A model generated the notes under the pieces. That model worked only from the letters and a program-made list of their open reading frames with translations. It ran no database searches and was not told the origin of the DNA. Below are positions 48,136 through 61,026 of a DNA stretch of 64,000 nucleotides, piece after piece. The position numbers were made by a program, and so were the translations under genes. Origin of the DNA: Chrysaora quinquecirrha (Eukaryota > Cnidaria > Scyphozoa > Semaeostomeae > Pelagiidae); the NCBI GenBank assembly GCA_014526335.1, contig JACTAT010000030.1, positions 792,516 through 856,515 of the forward strand, written 5' to 3'. Every line of letters starts with the position of its first letter. Position 1 is the stretch's first letter.

Positions 48136-51100
48136 TTACCAAGTAAATCCTATCCTCTTGCCAGATCGTCCAACGTGTCCATATGCTTTGTTATGAGTTT
48201 CTAAATCTTTCCTGTAAAATGGTAATTGCACACCGGTCGCATCTGCTACAGGGTAGCTAGGCCTAAGTCCACCTTTCCCTTCAAATTTCGGGCCTCTGCC
48301 ACCTCCTGGTCCAGCTGAAGCTGCCTTTACCAAAGGAAAAGGGTTTCGATCATTGGCTTTAGCGTCTGCTATAACTTTCTTTGCATATTCTTGAAACCGT
48401 TCTTCTTCTTGGACCAGAAGATCGAGATTTTTTATGTCATACTCCAGCTGATCTTTCAACTGCTCTGTAGATCTTTTACCCTTTACATCCTGGGAAGAAT
48501 TACCAAATACTCATGAAAAAGAATTCGTTGAAATGGTTGAGTATACAAGAAACATTTGACAGCTGAAATTGCAAATTCTAAGAAACTCACTTAAAACCAA
48601 TCAAACAATTGATCAATGACATGTTCTACAACCCTGGACACAAATTAGGAAACAAACTGAAGTTTTCGTTAATGTTTGTACTGCTTTCGCATTTTGCCCC
48701 CCCTCCTGCTCAATGTTGATCAGTTGGGGTGGGATTGTTTCAATTGATTCCATTTCAATTGATCCAAGGGAGAAGGGGGATTAAATTATCGTCTAGCAAA
48801 GCAAAGGCTACGAAAATGCTGGTCCTACTCACACAAGTTTTCGGTTTTCTTATGATACGCCCTCAATTTACTAATCAATATCAAGATTTTTACACTTTAT
48901 TCTGAGCAATTTACTGATTCTCGTCCTGCTCAGTATTGACATCGAAGCAGAAACCATAAATATCGCAATTAAATTTCATACCATTTGGTCAACGAGAAAG
49001 TTTTGAACAGAAGCTGCTTTCTCCTTTTCCTTCTCTCTCTTCTTTTCCATGCTCAATTGATACTACAAAATTACAAACATAGAATAATTCAGAGAAGGAA
49101 TTAAGAAATATTTGAAAAGGGGTTTCTTGTTTAAAAAACAATTGTAATAAATCATTATCAAATTATGCCAGATCTTCACAAATGTATTATTTTTTACCAT
49201 TACACTCTTTCACCAGATTTTCTTCTGAAATCTGAAGTATGTTTTTTAATTTTCGGCATGACTTTTACGGAAATTTTTGCGCAGTTTCTTAACTCTCTAA
49301 AAGCACAGTTTCTCTCAGAAACTTTTTTAATGCACTTATCCTCACACAGTAGCCCCAAATGTATCATTTTTGAGTCACAGAAGTTGATAAATGATGACAA
49401 TCATAGTAAAATAATTGTTTGACTGATAAATACTTGAAAATCGAAAAAACGTTAAGTATCTAGCACAACTTCTTGATCTCAAGATAAGTGCTATATTCTT
49501 TGATAGGCATACTCTAACAGCTATCTTCGCTATACTGTTTGAGTTTCTGTGCAATGCACAGAGGGTTCATTGAATAGCACAACGCTAATCGCAGCTGTGC
49601 GAACCGTCAAACATTATAATATTGTAATGATATTTCGCCCAATACGACAAACACAGTTTCTTAATATGTGGTGTAAAGCGAGAGAGGCTAAGCAATTGAC
49701 ATCATAGAAAATTACCATTTTGTCTTCATTGATACGAGCTTTAAGAATATCTTTGTCTTTCTTTCTTTGCTCATTTCTTTCCATTTCGGCTTGCTTCATC
49801 TTTGGAAAAGAAAGACAGTTATCAATTTAATATAGTGTAGCAGAAACACAGCGCAGCGCAAGACAACCAAAGACAACTATGGTTTTTACAAATACTAGTG
49901 TTTCACCTTGCCAAGCAAGGCTTCTACAAATCATATTCTGTAATCATACTCTGAAGAATCCTGGTATCCTTGATCCTTTAATCCTTGTGAAGAATCCTTT
50001 ATTAGAAATCATACTCTGCAGAAGCCTTGCTTGTCTTGCGCCGCGCGGTGTTTCTGCGTCGCTATATTATTCAACTCTTCGCCGCAAGAAGCTCTTAAGC
50101 TTAAAGCAAACAGTAATCTAAGTTGTCTTTTCTTTTCTTCAATCAGTTTAATGAAATGCCAACAAACTCTTCTTCGATTTAGACTGAATGAATCTGACAG
50201 TTACTGGGTCAATCCTTCGCAGGTTGAGTACACTAATTCAGAAGTTAACAATTTTAGTAAATGTTAATCTTTGAAAGACATCTTTTAATGTTACATGGAA
50301 TGAAAATAAATGTACAAAATCGTTGGGGATTTCTAAAATTCCTGTGGATTATATGTCAAAGTTGCAAATAGTAGCTTCTTCCTTTCAATTTCGAAACTTC
50401 GCACTGCTTAGAATAATTAAATCTGTGAAAAACATTGAATGAAACTTACTGTATTAATTCGATGATCTTTGATAGACTCTAATGTTCTCAGTTTATGCTT
50501 TTCTTTTTCTTGTTCTTCATTCTAGAAAACGAAAATTGCATGCAAGTGACTATTTGAATCTCAGGAAAATGCTCTAAAAACATATTTCATTGCGACCTAA
50601 GCCTACGTGGCACAAAGAGAACAATGCATAGAATTCAAATTTTGCGGCAATATTCGAGCTGAATATGCTGAGTAAAGGTCGTATTAACAGCGTACGTATA
50701 ATTGTATAAAAACCACCAGCACTTCCAATTGGAAATCGAGACAAGACAAATCTCAAACACCTGATTACACACCCTACTGTTAAAGCACCGTGGTTGAATA
50801 GTAGAATGGATAACTACACCATAACCGTAGCACTTACTAATCTCTTTTTCTCCCGCTGTTCAACGGCCTTTGCAATTCTTGAATCTTCATCATCGACTTT
50901 CTGTATCATCTGCTCATGCAATTTCTGCCGCATTTTTTCAGTATGCTCTTGAAACGCCCTACAAGTTACAAAAGTCAGCTTTGTTTGATAAGCGTGTAAA
51001 TGAAAAGCATTGTAAAGGAAATATCTTTTCTGAATTAGGAAGAGAAATTTAGCAAAAAAGAAAAAATTTGACAAAATTAAGTTGCAATTTCTCTTAAACA

Positions 51101-54100
51101 TCTGAACAATAAATATTGGCATTTTTCTGTACCCACCAAAACCACACTGCAAAAACACCAGTTGTGAAAGATAAGCAGTTTTAAAGAGTGAACATGAAAT
51201 AATGATAAAGAGTCCTTAAAACAAACATATTTACATACTGGAAAAGTTCTGTTTCTTTTGCCTTTCTCATTTTTATCATTTTCTACAAAATAAAACAAAA
51301 CAACTAAGTACCATTGCACAAAATCATTGCCTGAAATTTTTCAGGGATATCAGTGAATGAACATATTATTTCTTCGTATGAATAACTGCTAGAACAAAAT
51401 CTTTTATCTATAAATCTTTAATTGATTTTCTTTAATATTAATATTAGATATGAATTTTACTGTGGTTACATATTGAATTGCAGTAATGTCTGCACTCATA
51501 ACCCATCTGTGTTGATATCCATTCCGAACAGGTATAGCTCTTTCAAAAAATGCAGGATTTGAAACTATATTGTATTTATGTGAGTACTTTCCCAACAGGC
51601 ATCATTTCTATACTTTTCTATACAGGCATCTTCCCCAACAGGCATCTTTGTTAAGTAGTTTATCCTTAATACATCAGTAATGTATCTTTAGTAATATATC
51701 TTAAGCAGTGTATTTTTACTACTGCTGTAGTATATCTTTTCTATACCTCAACTACTGTATCTTAACTATACTATAATGTTTACCCTTTAGTAGAGAAACA
51801 GTGCAGTATAAAAATTATCTTATGTTTTATATGTACCTTTTTGGCATCCACGAATCTAATTATTTCTTCATCTTCCTCTTTATTTTTTTGTTTTTGTTCC
51901 TCTTCATGCAGCTAAAATGATTATTTCAAATGTTACAAGACAAAAACGCACAAGAATATATACTTTTCAACAAATAATTGCTTCGGCCAATCTCCTAAGT
52001 TTTTATATTTCATGGAAAACCGTTCACCGTCTTATGTCTATTAAGCGTTTACGTCAATTCAACTAAAGGTTCAAAGATATTAATCGTCTAATTTTTAAAT
52101 TTTTCATTAACATGTTACCAGTGCTCTTTGGCAATTCTGAAAGAACTAATGAAAAAAATTTGTTAGGAACAGAAGAAAGTGTTACCTCTTTAAGTTGCAT
52201 GTCCTTCTTATAAGTTTGCATTAAATTGACTTTGTCCTGAAACAAACAGTAATTAATAACTCAACATAAGCTCATGATTTATTTACCCTGTTAGTTTTTA
52301 TTTTGGAAGTCTTTCAAGCATTAGCTATGTGTATCAGAGGCTTAAGGAACAGACGCTGCAAGGTTGGAATCGACGCAGACAAAATAATCCATGCAGACTT
52401 GAATAGATGAAAACTTGAAGTATCTTTTTTTGTTCGCAGCTCTTTTTACAGCTGAGCGCGTGTACCAGCTCTTTATAAACAGCGTCACGCTGAAATACAT
52501 TTGATGCAAAAAAGTATTACGTTAAAAAACATATTGTCATGCTGTCTTTAAAAAGTATTTAAACTTATAAATTTGTACTTACTGCTCGCCTCTGATTTTT
52601 TATTGCTGCTTTAGCCGCTTCATACATTTCCTGTAGTAGAAAATGAACTCTTTGTATGGGACAAATGCAAAAGTTTAGTAACGGCAACACTTATACATTG
52701 TCAGTGTACATGCTATAAAGACTGGATGTACTCTTAAGAAAGAGAGCTAGCATTTCTCTCGAGCATCGGAGTTCGAAAGCTGTACTTAATAAAGCTGATC
52801 CTTTCGAATTCTAGAGATTGAAACTTCTTAGTCAAGAGATAGCAGAATCAGGCTGTAAACAATTGCTGGAGAAAACAATTGTGCTCCACAAACCATAAAT
52901 TATGATCTAATTTGCTAGCATTTTGAATTAACATATCGAGATTTCAGCATTGCGTTTCCCAAATTATCTGCATATGCAACCTTTTTACGACCTTTATAAG
53001 AAAAACTTAAGCCTACATTATGGTAAAATTGTTCTACTATTTTAGAAACTACTTGAGATGAATAAAAGCACATACGGAAAGTCTGCAGACATGTTTTTGA
53101 AGAGGGTAGTGGTGATGAAGCAGTGACAGGTCAATCTTCAAATACAAAGTAGTCTGAAAAGGACGCCTTAGTAACAAAGAAAGTAAGCGATATAAAAGAA
53201 ATAATGTGACGAGAATTCAACCTTCAATTAGCATCCACTAAATTAGAATACTCTAGGTTAAAGATCTTTGGACCATGCAAAAATAATAAAATGAGGACTT
53301 CAAGTTCCACAAAGACGTCAGATGCACATTCAAGAATAGATACATTTTTAGTAAATTGCAGAATTTAAAAAACACCGACTTACAACTTGTTCTTTGATGT
53401 TTTTCCTTCTTTCACATCTTCATCTTTGATTTTTAAGGCCTCATTAATATGATCTTGAACTCTTCATAAAATAAAACATTATCGGTGAGTGCAAAGCTTT
53501 ATGGAGGACATAAATTATTATTTTGTTTGAGCTTGGTAAGTGCATTCTCATGCACATTATGTAAAAAGTAAAAGCAGTGACAACAAAAGACGGAGTTCTG
53601 CTTCATGTGCTGAAAATTAGAAAACCGAAATCAAACTATGGAATTTGAAAAAATGTCTCTGACATTAGATGTCAGAAATAAAACAACAATTGAGTAAAGC
53701 AGTTAAAGAAATTTTCAGATAATTAATAACTTCTTTGTGTATAACTTAACTTAAAGAGGTGGAGAAATGTCTTTAAAAGCTCACGTTTAGGCATTGACTT
53801 TCGTTTTGTTTATGCATTTTCATTTGAAAAAAGTTGAGAGTGTAATATTGTCATATTCATTATGTGTGTGTCATGTGATGTTTGTGTGTACTTTGTACCG
53901 TGTGACCATTGTGTAAAAGTCTTCCTGTCAGTGTTTGTAAATACTTCCTATGCAATTATTATATTCAGTTCACGTATGCAGCAATCATGGACAGTTGTGT
54001 CTTTGATGTGGACTCCCTCTCACCATGAAACACGGAATATTACAGAAAAGTCAGAGAGATTCCATTAAATATGGTCTGGTGGTAGTACATTTTGTCTCCA

Positions 54101-57100
54101 AAACTTAGTAAATTTCAGCCAATCACCCTCCAGTAGGCTAGAAGGCATATCACAGATACCGTCAAAATTACAGGCAATACACGGAAGAATCACAATGGAA
54201 TTTTATGCAGTGTAAGGAAAGCGAAAGCTTGAAAATAATATATATCAACTTACTGCAAGAGCTGAAATTCTGCTGCTGCTCTTTTACGCTGGAAGCGTTT
54301 CTGTGCTTTTTCTTGTTCATGTTTAATCTGCTCTTCTATTTGCTGTAATAACAATTTAATACTTCTTTGACGCTGCCATACATATACCAGTTTTATTTAG
54401 ACTGGTCTAATCTCGAGCAGTTACTGTAATCTCCAGATATAAAACGTTAACGTGCAGATATACAATCAAAAATAGCCTATGATCAAAATTTCTGCAACAA
54501 ACATGCTAAAGCCACAGTAGAACAAAAAATAAAACGAATTGCGACAAATACATGTACAGGGAGTACCAATGCGGCATAATTTCGCTTGAATTTAAACCTG
54601 AAATTTTTACCTACCCTTTGTTTCAATTTATGTAAGTGTTCATCTTGCTCTGCTTCCCAGTTTTTCTTCTTCTTTTTCAATTCAACTTGTGCATCTCTTT
54701 CTTTCAAAACTTCTGTCAGCAGCAAGGCACCCTAGAGATTACGGTAACAATATTAAGGGACAATGTCAAAAATGTTGCTTCGTTGAAAGCAAATTGAAAC
54801 TGTTTACCTTTGCAGGCTATTGGTTTATGAGCGAATCAACTCATTTCACATGGTATCTTAAGTAATATAACTAATCTACATAGGAAGACAGAGACACAAA
54901 TCTATTGACAACCTTTTAAATTGTGCTGGTTGGACAGAATATTTATGGAACCATAGTTCTCTTGTGCATACTCGATGAGAGTGTTCAATTTCTTGCAAAA
55001 ATTGTACTGTCATATAACTGCTACATCTTAAGATATACTCTTTTCTATAGACTTGATTTTTCCACAAGTAGCGTACGACAATAGATGGGATTTTCACCTC
55101 AGGACTGCATTACCAGAGAGCCAACGAAGCTTCCACTGAGCTATAGACATAATTTAAATCGCCAAGCAACTCTCCAAATCATACAGCCCAAAGCTATCTA
55201 GTCCAAAGCTAGCTTCCCGTTATGCTCTTCTCTCTAGATTTTCATTCTCAGATCAGCTTGAAGCTTCTAATTGTAACTGTTAAAAAATTTTTAAATCAAT
55301 ACTTACATGAAATTCTTTGACTCTGTCTGTCTGATAATACTGCAAAGTCTTTGCTCTTTCAATTGCTTCTTTTCGTTTTTCAGCTTGCAATTTTGCTTCT
55401 TCGATGTCAATTTTCTTTCTCTCTTCCTTCAAAATTGTTATTCAAGTCTTAGCTTTAGCATTGATAGTTGCTAACAACTGAAGAACCAGACTAGTGATTG
55501 TTTACCTTGCTTTTATTTCACAAGGACACACTACCTACTCAAGGCATCTTGAAACATCACCCAGGCAATTGGACACGTTACTTATTCAAGGCATGTTAGA
55601 TCGCAAGTTTTTTGACAGGTAAAAATTTGTGTCCGCAAAACTGTTTACTTGAAAATGCTTTGGATAAGCAATGTTTCCTTGCGATTTGAAATTCAAGCAA
55701 AAAGGAAAATTACGAAGTTTCTTGATTTTATGTAAGGCCTTGGACAAATGAACTGAAAATTCCACTGAACATCGTCCAAAATTGATGTTCAGTAAAAAAT
55801 CAATTTCATTTGGCCACCTTGTTCAGTCAATGAACATTGTTCATTAAATGTTTGAGTCGAAATATTTGGTGAACAAAATTTGCTCGGTGGTTGAACAAGG
55901 TTTAGAAAATGTTTAGTATAATGTTCAGCTCATTTGGCCAGGGCCTAATCCACGGTTCGCTTTTAGAAATCTGAATGTTCCTCTAATTCAAAGGGATTGC
56001 GTACATTCAAAAGTTCGGTGATCTATGACTTTTCTATGATCGATGATCTATGATCTATGCCAGAATGATTCCATATACGTAGTTCGCATATCCCAGAGAT
56101 CAGGAGACAAAATTTTCGAGAAAGAAAACAAACTCTTCACACTACAAACTGCAAACGAGACTTATCAATAATTCTGTCACATGACAAAATTTACTTGATA
56201 ACCAAGAGTGTGCAAAACATTTTCCAAAGTAAAAGTTCCTTTTCCCACTTGGTCTCTACGACTAATTCATTATCTCGCTGGGTCCAGTGATTTGAATTGG
56301 TGTTGGTTGTGATTGGTGTGCTGGTGATTGGTGTTGGTATTTTTCATTGCATACTTCACAATGCTACATGCCAAAAAATGGTTCAGTGTAGACAGAAAGA
56401 GTTCGTTTCCGTTCTTCTTGCCATGTCGCGATGGCTGTCTGGGGTTTTAAACACAATGGCAACCTAGTTTCGCTATTCTATTACTCCTTTTGCCGAAAAT
56501 AGTGCTGACGGATATTGGAAGGGACACACTGTTTAATCCTATCTGCTAATCTCGAGAAACTGCTACCTACGTAGCTGGCATCAAATCGGCGCGAGAATTC
56601 ACAAATGACCAAGCTTTTGCGTGGTGAATCATTGTGAATTGATGGTATAACTTTCCAATGTGGCAGCAATGAAACAATTAGTAATGACCTTTCTTACTAG
56701 ATTTTCGAATCGCAACAAGGCATCGCCTGTCAAAGGCATCTTTTGGGGCACTTTTGTGGACTATACTTTTTTCTTGCGACAACAATCTGAAACAACGTCG
56801 TCAGGATAGTCGTCTTCAATTAGAATTAACTTTATTTTGTCCAATTCAAAATGGAGTTGTGTATAAGAGCAATCATTAGTGCCAAATGACATTTGCAATT
56901 TTCAATAGATATAAGTATTTCTTCTTAGCTCACCTCTTCTTTCTCCTCTCTCAGTTTTCTTGCCTGCAGTTTCTTTAGCCTTATTCCCTGTGAAATATAA
57001 AAGGTCAAAAATTAAGAAATCAAATCCAGATATGTTCAATTTATGCTGCATTATCATCCTGTTGTTCTCAAATTCCAAGTCATCATTATAAATTCATCAC

Positions 57101-58780
57101 CAAAATCATTAATCTATATCTAGCAGTATTGGTGGCAAAAATTCCCTCTTATTTACGCAAGCAGGTGCAAAATTCTTAAAAATTCCGTTATTCGAATTGG
57201 ATCCTTTGTTATATGCTTGACACAGGTAAAATCATTGCTACAATAAAGTACAGTACCTTCTTGATCATCCAAACAGCTTTTACTCAATTTTATGGAGGGT
57301 CATTGGTATAAGCCAAAAATTCGGATAATCGAGGACGACAGTTTCACTTGCTAACCTTCCTTTCAAGTTTATTGTTTCCACCCACAGGTACTCCTTTGCT
57401 CAATAATTGCTCAAATGGATTGAAGATGACATTAGTAGAAATTTTTTGATGCAAAGTAGCTACATTAAAACTGAAAACATGTTACAAATGAAAGATAAAA
57501 TGATTTAATATAATTGCTAAAATAATACAGTAATTATATTGGACAAAGATTCAAAGTAGTGGGGCTTACATTTGGTTCATCTAAAATCAATTTGAATAAA
57601 ACAGAAGGGTTATTAAGAAATTTTTGTGTTTCGGAAAATTGAGGTTCAGATAGTTGAGGTTTGGATAATCAGGAATGTACTGTACTTGCTAGGGTTTATG
57701 ATGGTTTTTACATTTTTAATAAACATAAAATCTTCTTTCTACCTCAACATACCTCATTTGTATTTTCCCAATGTTTTACAAGATTTTTTGAAGTTTCATG
57801 TAAACTTTCTCTTTCTGCAGCCTTTTGCTTTGCTAATTCTGCCTCACGGTTGTAATGACTTAAGTTATCTTGAATTCTTTTCCAATCCTTTGGTTGAACA
57901 ACTAAAACCTTTGGAATAAAAACATCAAACATGTCAACATTGAAAACATGCTATGTAATTTATTATATGAGAAAGATGGGGAAGTAGAAAACTAACCTAA
58001 GCAATTTTATGACATCAGATACCTCCTGTCTTATGAAAATATTACTGCATCAAACCAAAATATACCCTAACAAACTTATCAGGCTGTCTTAATATACTGT
58101 ATGGTGCTATTCCAAGCATGGGAAAAATTTTTCTGGGGTTCAGATTCAGTGTTAGTTTCCTATTCAATAATTTAACTCACAATCTCCTACTGTCACAAAT
58201 TTTGCTGCCCTTAACAAGAGTACCAGTGAAAAGTCAAATAAAGTGTGCTTGACCTTTCTGTTATTCCATTTCTTTTGTGTAATATTTTGTCTTTCAACAC
58301 ATTTTATGATACCTTTTCCATTGAATTTCTTAAAATTTTTATAAATTATGTCATGTTTATGTCCATAAATCCTAAACCACACTGCAGTTGTTGATTTTTT
58401 GTTACAGTAGATGTAACGGGATGTCTTTAAATATTAAATCTAAGGTAATTTTTCTGAAGCTTGTCCCCTTTTAAATTCATTGCAAGACTTTAGTGTTGTA
58501 ATCTTATATTTGTCTAAAGGAAAGAAATGAGAGACAAAGATGAAAGACATGCAACAGCTAGCTCCAATTTATAAACAGGAAGACCTTTCTTCTTCTGAAA
58601 CAACAACATGCAAAATGCAAACTACAATACAACAAGTAGGAGTGAGATATTGTACAGTTGTAGATTGCAGAATTGACAGATGTGAAATGAAAAAATCCTT
58701 GATTTTGATTCTTACACTTCTTGGTTCAATCCCTTGGGCAGCAAGACCAACTGATTGTTGTTTCTGCCATTCATTGGCAT
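48136..58780 (-). CDS. CFAP210: TPH-domain ciliary coiled-coil protein, CFAP210 (CCDC173)-like; first exon not found
   Basis: Exons from N to C: 58716-58780, 57753-57908, 56934-56987, 55307-55426, 54615-54731, 54254-54342, 53384-53461, 52583-52630, 52186-52236, 51837-51911, 51241-51284, 50838-50958, 50450-50521, 49716-49799, 48982-49062, 48136-48489 (stop 48136-48138); about 535 residues. Landmarks: VLVVQPKDWKRIQDNL, HETSKNLVKHWENT, EERKKIDIEEAKLQAEKR, YYQTDRVKEFH, ALLLTEVLKERDAQVELKKK, long Glu/Lys coiled coil, and a Gly-rich tail with GGLRPSYPV and KRIGFTW. This layout fits CFAP210 of the trichohyalin-plectin-homology group (with CFAP45, CFAP53, MNS1), an axonemal microtubule inner protein. 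The 65-nt N-terminal exon needs a preceding phase-1 exon with the ATG, not identified. The 53384-53461 exon is 1 nt short for a continuous frame. TPH membership is firmer than the exact paralog. Confidence 0.72.
55071..55147 (-). repeat. tRNA-like SINE fragment
   Basis: On minus: an A-box-like TATAGCTCAGTGG near 55133-55145, then GGTAATGCAGTCCTGAGGTG, a degenerate B-box GGTGAAAATCCC and CATCTATTG. It shares the GTAATGCAGTCCT core with the element at 12438-12568. Inside a CFAP210-like intron. Confidence 0.45.
55733..55949. repeat. MITE family E in a CFAP210-like intron
   Basis: Ends TAAGGCCTTGGACAAATGAA and, inverted, TTAGGCCCTGGCCAAATGAG. Interior repeats GAACA, TGTTCA and GAACATTGTTCA. The outer TTAGGCCCTGGCCAAA is shared with family D, whose internal word differs. 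Confidence 0.65.
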
Positions 58781-59750
58781 CTGAAATGAAAAAAATTACT
58801 TTTCTTACCTCACTGAGTAAAAGTGGTATGATATGGATGGAAGATCTGAGTATCTCGGTTTGTTGCAACATAAAATTACCACGGCATTGTAGTCAATAAT
58901 AAACAATAAATAAGTAGACAGCTTTTTCAAGAACATCTCTCAAATAAATAGTCTACCCAGGGCAAGGTAATGAATCTAGAAAAGTTTGATATAAGTGCCT
59001 ATCCCTGTAAGCCCCCCCCCCCATCTCTCCTTCATCAGGAGGGCATTTATAGACCAAATCAGGTAATGTTGTTTTGCACCCATTTCAGGTCAGATGGTCA
59101 TACCCTTGAGGAACGATTGTTTTGTTGTCAAATTCAGAGATCCAACCACGCTTTTCATGGCACAACATTTAGCATCCATATAAAGGAAAAGCTCCTCAAG
59201 AGTATGACCACTCAGCCTTACTACCGACTGCCCGAGACATTTTTATAGGGTAGGCCTAGACTATATCTAGGTATGTATTATTCTAATCTTTGTTTTGTTA
59301 CCGTAGGTAAGTCTTATTGAGGCTACAAATAAAAGGCCTATAATATCTAGGCCTATTTAAGGGCTATACCTCTATCTTTAGGTCTGACTTGCCCCTCTCT
59401 TCTACCATAAAGAACTTTACTTTGCATCATTGTGAATGACTACTCCTCTTTCAAAATGATTCCACACAAGATAAATCTGATAATACCAACTTTCAGGTGT
59501 GTCTGCGTGTGCCAACCGGTGAAACTAAAGTTTTTCTCAGTATTTGGTTTCTAAGGCAACCATAATCCAGCCTCGTTTTGGCGAAGCCTCGCGTCTAATT
59601 TTTTTCAATTTTTATTGTAATTCCTTCATTTCTTTCATTCAAAACCGAAAAACCTCCACTAATATAAAATTTATACATATAGTATTATTCCGCATAAAAA
59701 AGTTTAAAAATAAAGAGAGTAGTAGGTTGCTTCCAGGTTTCGAATTTCAT
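58781..59750. other. 5' flank of CFAP210-like gene
   Basis: Should contain the missing first coding exon. On minus, ATGATGCAAA followed by donor-like GTAAAG near 59415-59425 has the required phase 1, but nothing else supports it. A stronger donor at 58812 (GTAAGA) follows a frame of the wrong phase. A C-run of ten lies at about 59010-59019. Confidence 0.35.
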
Positions 59751-61024
59751 TATGTCTCGAACTCGCCCTTCTTGCAATTCAAGGCTCAGTCCACCTTACA
59801 TACCTGGCTCATTAACTTTCTAACAACTAGGAAAATGAAAACCTTAGTAGAAGTCGTGGAATCTAAAGAAACAGCAGTTGATTCTGGAGTGCCGCAAGGA
59901 ACAATACTTGGACCAATTTTTTTTTCATGCCACATTAACGACCTCCCAGATGCTGTAAACTCATCGGTACGACAATTTGCAGATGGACGTTTAATGCCAA
60001 AAAGTGTTACAAATATCTATTAGCCAGAAAGCGTGAACTAGACAATCACATAGACATGACATAATAGAAGAAGTACATAACAATCCTTATCTTGGCTTAG
60101 AAATATCAAATGACCTTTTAAATGGAGCATCCACATAAACAACACCACCAAGAAAGCCCATGCCACCCTGGGCTTTTTACGAAGAAACCTTAGGAGTGTC
60201 CCAGAAAACGTAGAAAGAAAGCTAGCTTGTATATCTCTTGTAAGATCTGCCATGGAATATGGGGCTACAGTATGGAACCCTTACCTAAAAGGGGATATGG
60301 ATACGCTAGAAAAAAATACAGAACATCTTTGGTCAATAACGCGAATGCGGAAGGAAATAGACACAATCCGAGGCGAGGAGAAAAAGTCTGCGATTAATTC
60401 TAATGTAAAAAGTAGCAGAGGTTGGTCCCATCGCTGCCGCCTGATTCATTTTCATAACTTCAAAAGGAGAAACGCCATATAAAGCCACAAACATTCAGCA
60501 ATTATGAAGTCATCAATAAAGTCAGTACACGGGTATGCAATAACAACATGAATACTCAAACCAGAGAGTGCAACTCGTCAATACGAGCACTCTTTCTTCG
60601 TTGATACTTGTATACAGTGGAATCACCTACTCTTAGGTGCCTAATTGCCGGGGGGGTCCCAATTAGCGGGGTGGTTGGATTTTTTGTTGAAAATTAATTG
60701 CCGGGGGGGTCCCAATTAGCGGGGGGGTTGGATTTTTCTCCTTCCCCAGACTGAATTTTTATCTTATTTTGTCTATGCAAGACTGGTATCTATTTATTTT
60801 GTGATTTTGAATACTCTGATATAAATTTTCAATACGCGTCACTTACGCGAAGTTGAAAAATTTAATAAGCGGGGGGGTCCTAATAAGAGCGGGGGGGTTG
60901 GAAAAATTTTCAAAATTAATTAGCGGGGGGACGGCAATTAGGCACCTAAGAGTACCAGAATCCGTTGCAGCAAACAATCTAGAAAAATTTAAATCCGCTC
61001 TACAGAAGCATCAACAGAACGTTA
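59750..61024 (+). pseudogene. Degenerate non-LTR retrotransposon (CR1/L2-like) reverse transcriptase
   Basis: Remnant of a LINE ORF2 C-terminal half. HTWLINFLTTRKM and DSGVPQGTILGPIFFSCHIN (about 59800-59945) are RT core motifs, followed by DLPDAVNSSVRQFADG, where the catalytic FADD has decayed to FADG. Downstream, in shifting frames: YLGLEISNDL, KAHATLGFLRRNLRSVPENV, RSAMEYGATVWNPYLK, RLIHFHNFK and WNHL-PESVAANNLEKFKSAL. At least three frameshifts or deletions break it, and a MITE (60630-60952) splits the WNHLPES segment. Endonuclease and 5' half are missing. Confidence 0.85.
60630..60952. mobile_element. 323-bp MITE nested in the LINE, TA target duplication
   Basis: Terminal inverted repeats CTCTTAGGTGCCTAATTGCC at both ends, flanked by TA (60628-60629 and 60953-60954). 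Removing the element and one TA restores the LINE reading WNHLPES, which proves the insertion borders. The interior has repeated GGGGGGGTCCCAATTAGCGG blocks. Confidence 0.92.
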
Positions 61025-61026
61025 AG

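Noticed and set aside
58569..58871. Minus-strand frame with ATG at 58869-58871 as the first CFAP210 exon
   Set aside because: The donor at 58812 would end in phase 0, whereas the next exon (58716-58780) needs phase 1; reading through gives no conserved N-terminus.
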